From Acinetobacter larvae (GTDB taxonomy: Bacteria; Pseudomonadota; Gammaproteobacteria; Pseudomonadales; Moraxellaceae): DNA of 64,000 nucleotides. Made by a program: the position numbers and the translations under genes. Location: assembly GCF_001704115.1 (NCBI RefSeq), contig NZ_CP016895.1, positions 1,674,001 through 1,738,000 on the forward strand, in the 5' to 3' direction. Shown here one piece after another: positions 58,976-64,000 of the stretch (the first letter of the stretch is position 1; each line of letters begins with the position of its first letter). The notes below the pieces were generated by a model. It was not told the origin of the DNA and searched no databases. It saw only the letters and a program-made list of their open reading frames with translations.

Positions 58976-59446
58976 ATGGTTAAGCAAATTGATCAATTAC
59001 CGGGTATGCGTGCCCGGATCAGTGGTCCAGAGGACGTATTGTCCATTCATGTATCGGGAGATGGTGTATTTACCGATGGTGAGGTGGTGATTCGTAATGC
59101 TGATGGTAAAACGGTTTCAACCGTGACTGATGCGACTAACACCAAGTTTGGGATCTGTTTACGTCACGGCGTAGGCAAGTCCGGTCGTAACGCTGCAGGC
59201 AAAGAAGCCTATCAGCAAGGTGATGTAGCGCCAATCATGACCATTGGTTCTATTTGGGTGAAAACCACGGCACCTGTGACGGATATTAACGCCAAGGTGT
59301 ATGTGAAAACGGCGAATGCTACTGATGTTGCGCCGTTAGGATCTTTATCATCCACTGACACGGATGGCACTGAATTCCCAAATGCATCTTGGGAAAGTAT
59401 TTCAAATGAACAAGGTCTTGCCATTGTTCGCTTATTAGGGGCTTAA
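58976..59446 (+). CDS. Capsid decoration / structural cement protein
   Basis: 156 aa, beta-rich and Gly/Thr-rich (GDVAPIMTIGSIWVKTTAPV). Between scaffold and capsid genes, where cement proteins lie in DUF2184 phages. Assigned by position and composition. Confidence 0.65.
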   Translation: MVKQIDQLPGMRARISGPEDVLSIHVSGDGVFTDGEVVIRNADGKTVSTVTDATNTKFGICLRHGVGKSGRNAAGKEAYQQGDVAPIMTIGSIWVKTTAPVTDINAKVYVKTANATDVAPLGSLSSTDTDGTEFPNASWESISNEQGLAIVRLLGA

Positions 59447-59451
59447 CAAAC

Positions 59452-60426
59452 ATGAGTAAAATTGCTCACATGAAGCTACGCTTAACACCCGTAGCACAAA
59501 TCGTTCAGGCACAAGTGGGTGATGCATTCAATATTGATGCATTAGCGCAGCTCTTCGTTAAGCTTGAAGAAATTAACGAAATAACCCCTCAGCTTGAGCA
59601 GGTTATGGATTATGCCAAGTATATTCCTGTCACTGGTGTAAACGGCGTATTTGGTGGTGGTGAAGTCTTATCACGTAAACGTGGCGTGGGGATGGGGAAA
59701 GACTATTCAGGTACAGGGAATGACGTGCCACTGGCTGAAGTTGAATTTGATACCGTGTCATTACCGATTAAAGTAGGTGTGATTGGTTATCGCTATTCAA
59801 TTATGGAATTGGCGGCAGCACAAAAGCTCAATATTCAGCTTGAATCAGATAAAGTTCAGGCAGCACGCTTGGCGGCAGAAAAGCATCTATCGCAAATTGC
59901 TTGGTATGGTAATCCATTGGCAGGCATCACTGGCTTTCTTAACCAAACCGGTGTAACGGTCGTATCGGCACAGCATAATTGGGCAACGGCGACCATTGAA
60001 CAGGTCTTGGCTGATTTTAACGCCAGTTTAGCTGACGCAGATGAAATCTTTGATAACGATGCATCAGTACAACCCGATACTTATTTGATGGCCTCCAACC
60101 AGTACATGCACTTATCTACACGTGTGGTACCTGACTCAGGTGGTAAAACCTTCCTGAAGTTTATTGAAGAAAATAATATCTTTGCCACGCAATCTAAACC
60201 TTTAACTATTCGCGGTTTAGGTCGTTCCAATAAACAAGGTACAGCTGGTAGTGATCGTTCTATTATCTATCGCCGTGATCCAAGCTGCATCCAGATGAAA
60301 GCCGATGATGTGCAGTTCTTGGCAGCTCAGCCTGTGGACTTGGACATTAAGGTACCAGGTCATTATAAATATCAAGGCGTATGGTTAAAGCGCGTTGATT
60401 CACTACGTTACTTGGACCATCAATAA
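59452..60426 (+). CDS. Major capsid protein, DUF2184 family
   Basis: 324 aa. VPLAEVEFDTVSLPIKVGVIG, YRYSIMELAAAQKLN and IIYRRDPSCIQMKADD are DUF2184 blocks. HK97-fold shell protein. Confidence 0.88.
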   Translation: MSKIAHMKLRLTPVAQIVQAQVGDAFNIDALAQLFVKLEEINEITPQLEQVMDYAKYIPVTGVNGVFGGGEVLSRKRGVGMGKDYSGTGNDVPLAEVEFDTVSLPIKVGVIGYRYSIMELAAAQKLNIQLESDKVQAARLAAEKHLSQIAWYGNPLAGITGFLNQTGVTVVSAQHNWATATIEQVLADFNASLADADEIFDNDASVQPDTYLMASNQYMHLSTRVVPDSGGKTFLKFIEENNIFATQSKPLTIRGLGRSNKQGTAGSDRSIIYRRDPSCIQMKADDVQFLAAQPVDLDIKVPGHYKYQGVWLKRVDSLRYLDHQ

Positions 60427-60439
60427 GGATTAAAACAAC

Positions 60440-60796
60440 ATGCGTTATTCATATACCTACAGCGGCCCACAAGCCGCTTTTATTTTGTCTGGTGTTTGTG
60501 TTTTACCTGCAGGTGTCGCCGTGATGCTTGAAGATAAAGAACATAAATCTTTGGCGAAAAACAAGTTTGTAGAGCATTTGCTGGAAGTGGGTGAGTTGAC
60601 TATTACCGAAGTGGAAGAACCTAAGGCAACTGGTGGTCGCCGTGGATCAGGTAACACCAAAGGTGCTAAGCCAGCAGATGCCGCAGGCACAGAGCTGAAC
60701 GAGGTACGTGCTGCACTTAAAGATCTAGACATCATGTATGCCGATGATGAAGCATTGGAGCAACTGCAAGCCAAGCTCGCACAAGCAACTGAATAG
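60440..60796 (+). CDS. Hypothetical head-module protein
   Basis: 118 aa. A small N-terminal beta domain (SYTYSGPQAAFILSGVCVLP) leads to a basic linker and an acidic helical tail. Between capsid and connector genes. Not recognised. Confidence 0.55.
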   Translation: MRYSYTYSGPQAAFILSGVCVLPAGVAVMLEDKEHKSLAKNKFVEHLLEVGELTITEVEEPKATGGRRGSGNTKGAKPADAAGTELNEVRAALKDLDIMYADDEALEQLQAKLAQATE

Positions 60797-60803
60797 GTGA
60801 TGT

Positions 60804-61187
60804 ATGGATCCACAGGCATTCCGGCAAAAATTCAAATACGACACGGCGCTTCTCAACTTGCCAGACGCAGAAATTGCAGATGCCTTGGAGGAAGCCGACC
60901 TTGTTGTATCAACACTGCAATTTGGCGCATTAAAAGAACGTGCTGTGGGTCTATATGCAGCACATATTTTAAAAGTCGCAATCAAATCAAAAAACGGCGC
61001 TGGCTTTAACGATGCTGCATCGATGTCTATTGCGGGGCAATCGGTGAGCTATTCACGATCCAACACAGAATCTTTTTACAGCCACAGTATTTATGGTCAG
61101 CGCTATTTAGCCCTTAAAAACTCTATCCCCATTGATGAGCAAGGTACTAATCCCAATCGCTTGGGTGTAAGTGCCTTTGTTGTGTAG
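60804..61187 (+). CDS. Head-tail adaptor, DUF4054 family
   Basis: 127 aa. FRQKFKYDTALLNLPDAEIADAL, AHILKVAIKS and SVSYSRSNTESFYSHSIYGQ are DUF4054 blocks. Confidence 0.78.
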   Translation: MDPQAFRQKFKYDTALLNLPDAEIADALEEADLVVSTLQFGALKERAVGLYAAHILKVAIKSKNGAGFNDAASMSIAGQSVSYSRSNTESFYSHSIYGQRYLALKNSIPIDEQGTNPNRLGVSAFVV

Positions 61188-61196
61188 GAGCACATC

Positions 61197-61385
61197 ATGT
61201 CATTTAAATATCAAGCACCAGTGCATTACAAAGCTAAAACTTTGGTTATCGCTGGTAAAGCCCATCAAGTTACAGATGGTGTCATTGAATCAGTCGATGA
61301 TATCTATCCATTGTTGGTCCCTTTGGGCTTTAGTCGTTATAACGGGTCTGTAGCCAAGAAGCCTACAGCTGCAGTTAAAAACTAA
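61197..61385 (+). CDS. Small hypothetical head-tail protein
   Basis: 62 aa, between adaptor and neck genes. Short beta-looking peptide (YKAKTLVIAGKAHQVTDGVI). Function unknown. Confidence 0.5.
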   Translation: MSFKYQAPVHYKAKTLVIAGKAHQVTDGVIESVDDIYPLLVPLGFSRYNGSVAKKPTAAVKN

Positions 61386-61393
61386 GGTGTATT

Positions 61394-61873
61394 ATGAGCG
61401 ATATCCGTGTAAATGCTGATGTTGACTTTAATGCGATGAACGATCGGGTACGATTTGAAATACGCCGTACAGTGAATGCTTTAACACTTAAGCTACAGCG
61501 AACAGTGCAGGAAGATATGCTGACCGGTCAACGTCTCAATGTGCAGTCTGGTCGGTTACGTGGCTCGATCTCTTCTAAAGTTGATGAAACGGCGGATTCG
61601 ATAGAGGGGACAGTGGGGGCTGGTGGCGCACTGGTACCTTATGCACCAGCCCATGAGTTTGGCTTTAAAGGAGCTGTCACGGTAAAAGCTCATTTGCGCA
61701 ATATTAAAAAAGCATTTGGTCGACCGATTACGCCAAAGCAGATCATGGTGGGAAGTTTTAGTCGAACAATGAATCTGCGTGAACGCTGTTTCATGCGCGA
61801 TTCATTGGATCAGATCGCCAAGATCGTACCTAAGAATATTGATAATGCCATTCAGCGAGGTATTCATGGATAG
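61394..61873 (+). CDS. Neck / tail completion protein, HK97 gp10-like
   Basis: 159 aa. LKLQRTVQEDMLTGQRLNVQSGRLRGSI then VPYAPAHEFGFKG is the gp10 pattern. Overlaps the next gene by 8 bases. Confidence 0.75.
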   Translation: MSDIRVNADVDFNAMNDRVRFEIRRTVNALTLKLQRTVQEDMLTGQRLNVQSGRLRGSISSKVDETADSIEGTVGAGGALVPYAPAHEFGFKGAVTVKAHLRNIKKAFGRPITPKQIMVGSFSRTMNLRERCFMRDSLDQIAKIVPKNIDNAIQRGIHG

Positions 61874-62306
61874 TGAAGCAATATACCAAGCACTTTATCA
61901 GCGCCTTTCTCAGATAGACGGCGTAGTAACAACCAGTCGCCGTCTACGGCATTTTAATCAGGTACCTTCTGAGCAACGTCCGGCATTGTTTATTACGCAA
62001 GGCAATCAACAGGAAGCACCGGTAAAAGGTTTAAATGCCAAGGTGCAGTTGGAAGCTGAGGTTTACTTGTATATTCATGAATCAGATCCAGCGATTGCGC
62101 CATCCATACAGTTGAATCGCATGATTGATAAGGTTCGTGATGCGATTGCGCCAGATTATCCCGAAGTGTGTGAATATCAAACCTTAGGTGGTTTGGTGGA
62201 ACATTGCTGGATCGAGGGGACGATTGAAGTGTATGAGGCAGCAGAGAATATGCTGGATGACCAAGGCATTGCCATTATTCCGGTGCGAATTTTAACAACC
62301 AATTAA
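61866..62306 (+). CDS. Tail terminator protein
   Basis: 146 aa from MDSEAIYQALYQRLSQIDGV. RPALFITQGNQQEAP and PVRILTT end are typical of gpU-like tail terminators. The upstream ORF extension to 61779 overlaps the neck gene and is rejected. Confidence 0.68.
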   Translation: MDSEAIYQALYQRLSQIDGVVTTSRRLRHFNQVPSEQRPALFITQGNQQEAPVKGLNAKVQLEAEVYLYIHESDPAIAPSIQLNRMIDKVRDAIAPDYPEVCEYQTLGGLVEHCWIEGTIEVYEAAENMLDDQGIAIIPVRILTTN

Positions 62307-62323
62307 TCACAAACATTTAAATG

Positions 62324-62344
62324 ACCGCCATCACGGCGGTTTTC
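62324..62344 (+). terminator. Terminator-like hairpin
   Basis: ACCGCC-ATCAC-GGCGGT followed by TTTCTC, between tail terminator and tube genes. Confidence 0.65.
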
Positions 62345-62366
62345 TCATTTTAAGAGGCTTAAAAAT

Positions 62367-63131
62367 ATGGCTCAATATTTATTTGGCGCTGGCAAAGTGT
62401 TTGCTACGCCGTTGCAAGATATATATGGTCAGCCGATTAGTGATGCAACACCGGTTGAAGTGGGTGTATTACAGTCAGTATCGGTTGATATCAGTTATGA
62501 CTTAAAAGAGCTCTATGGTCGTGGCCAGTTTGCTGTTGATGCAGCACGCGGCAAGGGCTCAATCAAGTGTAAAGCCACGATGGGGCGTATTAACGGCGCT
62601 TTACTCAATTCTATTTTCTTTGGGGGCGTGGTATCTGAAGGCGGTGTTGAAACCATTGCTCAAACCATGAATGGTGAAGTGATTGCCTCTGGTGGAATCG
62701 TTAAGCCCACTGTTCCTAATTCCGGTACCTTTGTTCGTGATCTTGGCGTAACCAATACTAAAGCGGTGCCGTTGGTACGTGTGTCTGGTACACCAGAAGC
62801 AGGGCAATATGCAGTTGATGCTACAGGTTCATATACTTTTGCCACGGCGGATGTTGGAAAAACCGTATTTATCAGCTTTAAATATTCGGCAACGGTTGCT
62901 GGTGCTAAATCTGGTTTAGTGACCAACCTAGATATGGGTTATACACCGGAGTTCGCAGTGGATCTGATGCGTGATTATAAGGGTAAGATCATGCAAATGG
63001 ATTTCTTCCGCTGCACCAGTAATAAGCTTGCTTTTAACTCTAAGCAAGATGATTACGATCTACCAGAGTTTGAGTTTCAGCCGATGGCTGATGATTTGGG
63101 TCGTGTGTTCAATTGGACTACTTCGGAGTAA
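62367..63131 (+). CDS. Major tail tube protein
   Basis: 254 aa. LQSVSVDISYDLKELYGRGQFAVDAARGKGSIKCKA and YKGKIMQMDFFRCTSNKL are tube-like, with an internal beta domain. Precedes the chaperone. Confidence 0.78.
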   Translation: MAQYLFGAGKVFATPLQDIYGQPISDATPVEVGVLQSVSVDISYDLKELYGRGQFAVDAARGKGSIKCKATMGRINGALLNSIFFGGVVSEGGVETIAQTMNGEVIASGGIVKPTVPNSGTFVRDLGVTNTKAVPLVRVSGTPEAGQYAVDATGSYTFATADVGKTVFISFKYSATVAGAKSGLVTNLDMGYTPEFAVDLMRDYKGKIMQMDFFRCTSNKLAFNSKQDDYDLPEFEFQPMADDLGRVFNWTTSE

Positions 63132-63137
63132 TAACGC

Positions 63138-63452
63138 ATGGAATTAAAGCAAGTTGATTATCCGCGTGGCAATGAAAAAGTAATTGCTGGTCATAAACTA
63201 GTGTTTGCGCCGTTACCATTGGGTGCCATTGAAAAATATCAAGATCAATTGAGTTCGGCGAGTGTACCGATCACGACAATTATTGATGTGGCACATATTT
63301 CCTTAAAGCGCAATTATCCTGATATTCAGCGAGAATTTATTGCTGATGAAATTCTAGATATGGCAAACATGGAAGAGGTGTTGGGCTTAATCATCAATAG
63401 TTCAGGTCTAACTCATAACGGCGAAAAGACTGGTGAACAGTCGGGGGAATAG
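63138..63452 (+). CDS. Tail assembly chaperone, G-like
   Basis: 104 aa, helical C-terminus (ILDMANMEEVLGLIINSSGL). It ends TCG-GGG-GAA-TAG, where a -1 slip would continue as GIDWEELYAHLV in the downstream frame. Confidence 0.72.
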   Translation: MELKQVDYPRGNEKVIAGHKLVFAPLPLGAIEKYQDQLSSASVPITTIIDVAHISLKRNYPDIQREFIADEILDMANMEEVLGLIINSSGLTHNGEKTGEQSGE

Positions 63453-63715
63453 ACTGGGAGGAGCTATACGCGCATTTGGTGCTCACAACGGGGAGAGATT
63501 TTGAATATATCCGCAGTGATTTTGATATTCCCCGTTTAAATGCATTAACGGCGTGCAATCGTAGAATACCTCCCGTGCCTATCAATATTCATCGCATTCG
63601 ATTATTAATAGAGGCATTTATGGGCATTGAAGATGATGAACAAGATAATGTAGAAAATAATGATGATGACGATGAATTGTTAAATGATCTAAGAAACTTT
63701 CCGCAGGGTGGTTAA
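63446..63715 (+). CDS. T-like chaperone extension, probably by -1 frameshift
   Basis: The -1 frame reads GIDWEELYAHLVLTTGRDFE and stays open to 63715. DWEELY is typical of chaperone extensions, and no good independent start exists (only a TTG at 63476). The acidic tail (DDEQDNVENNDDDDE) is unusual. Confidence 0.65.
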   Translation, partial: GIDWEELYAHLVLTTGRDFEYIRSDFDIPRLNALTACNRRIPPVPINIHRIRLLIEAFMGIEDDEQDNVENNDDDDELLNDLRNFPQGG

Positions 63716-63799
63716 GGCTACTGGCGGGAAGTGGTATTCTTCAATAGATTATTTTATATTTTATTGTTATTTTATAAACCCTTATTTGAGGTGTTCATA

Positions 63800-64000
63800 A
63801 TGAAGAAATTAATACTTACACTTTTGGTGTTGAGTTTGGTTAGTGCTTGTAGCAAATCTCAAGAAGAAATTGATTTGGAAAAAAAATCTGAAACTGAAGC
63901 CCAATTAAAAGCTGAGAAAGAGGCGGATTTAAAAAAAGTAGAAGATGCCGTTAAGTATATGTTGAAGGATGGGGAATCAGCTAGATTTAGGAATGTTATT
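63800..64000 (+). CDS. Lipoprotein, 3' truncated by window end
   Basis: 67 codons visible. MKKLILTLLVLSLVSAC is a signal peptide with lipobox, then a charged helix and KDGESARFRN, related to 27200-27538 of prophage A. Its placement between chaperone and tape measure is also the same. Confidence 0.7.
   Translation, partial: MKKLILTLLVLSLVSACSKSQEEIDLEKKSETEAQLKAEKEADLKKVEDAVKYMLKDGESARFRNVI

Larger units (their letters stand above)
41027..64000 (+). mobile_element. Prophage B, siphovirus-type, right end outside window
   Basis: It begins at the tRNA-Val 3' half and carries a leftward operon, CI/Cro switch, replication protein, methyltransferase, nuclease, Q-like protein, late promoter and a full packaging/head module. 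The window ends between the tail chaperone and the expected tape measure gene. The structural genes belong to different families from those of prophage A (DUF1073 portal, DUF2213, DUF2184), so this is a second phage and not a duplication. Confidence 0.9.

Noticed and set aside
1..64000. CRISPR array
   Set aside because: The only regularly spaced short repeats found are the six iterons in the O-like gene and the operator arrays; none has repeat-spacer structure.

Overview
The window holds parts of two different temperate siphovirus prophages lying head to tail in a low-GC (about 40%) gammaproteobacterial genome. The host is most likely Acinetobacter. This rests on a DUF2280 terminase small subunit in both phages, a DUF3380-type muramidase, a DUF4055 portal with a MuF protein, Acinetobacter-style late genes separated by intrinsic terminators, and an IS4-family element. 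Neither phage is complete. Phage A runs off the left edge, phage B runs off the right edge, and no integrase gene is visible.

Phage A (1 to about 41,070). Its early right genes (1-3,636) are mostly small unknowns, with a RuvC-like resolvase and a Q-like antiterminator. A moron, a late promoter and a decayed tRNA follow (3,714-5,070). Then come a metallopeptidase and the packaging and head genes (5,386-13,816), and the tail start with an AntA antirepressor, tail tube and a tail chaperone with a lambda-type slippery heptamer (14,512-18,031). A 10-kb cargo region (18,032-27,943) separates the chaperone from the tape measure gene. It carries a Panacea (SocA/GepA) antitoxin with a membrane-protein partner, two complete P22 immI-like arc/mnt/antirepressor loci with different operators, an IS4-family element, a Lom-like outer-membrane barrel, a secreted protein, a lipoprotein and a second chaperone copy. 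The tape measure, tail tip, fibre and a holin/endolysin/Rz/Rz1 lysis cassette finish the phage (28,025-40,877).

Junction (about 40,940-41,132). This is the 3' half of a tRNA-Val(GAC) on the minus strand, flanked on both sides by arm-site-like repeats. It is what a tandem prophage junction would leave.

Phage B (about 41,027-64,000). A leftward recombination operon (41,203-44,464) is followed by three minus-strand genes downstream of cI, in the position of lambda rex, and then a CI/Cro switch. The rightward early operon holds a replication protein with internal iterons, a C5 DNA methyltransferase, a PD-(D/E)XK nuclease and a Q homologue. A late promoter and terminator match those of phage A. 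A packaging/head/tail module follows (DUF2280 TerS, TerL, DUF1073 portal, MuF, DUF2213 protease-scaffold, DUF2184 capsid, tail tube, frameshifted chaperone). Only the regulatory frame (Q, late promoter, metallopeptidase, TerS and a few small genes) is shared between the phages. The structural modules are unrelated or very distant.

AT-rich cargo genes stand out from the backbone partly because they lack the hexamer CGCCGT/ACGGCG, which is otherwise strongly over-represented.
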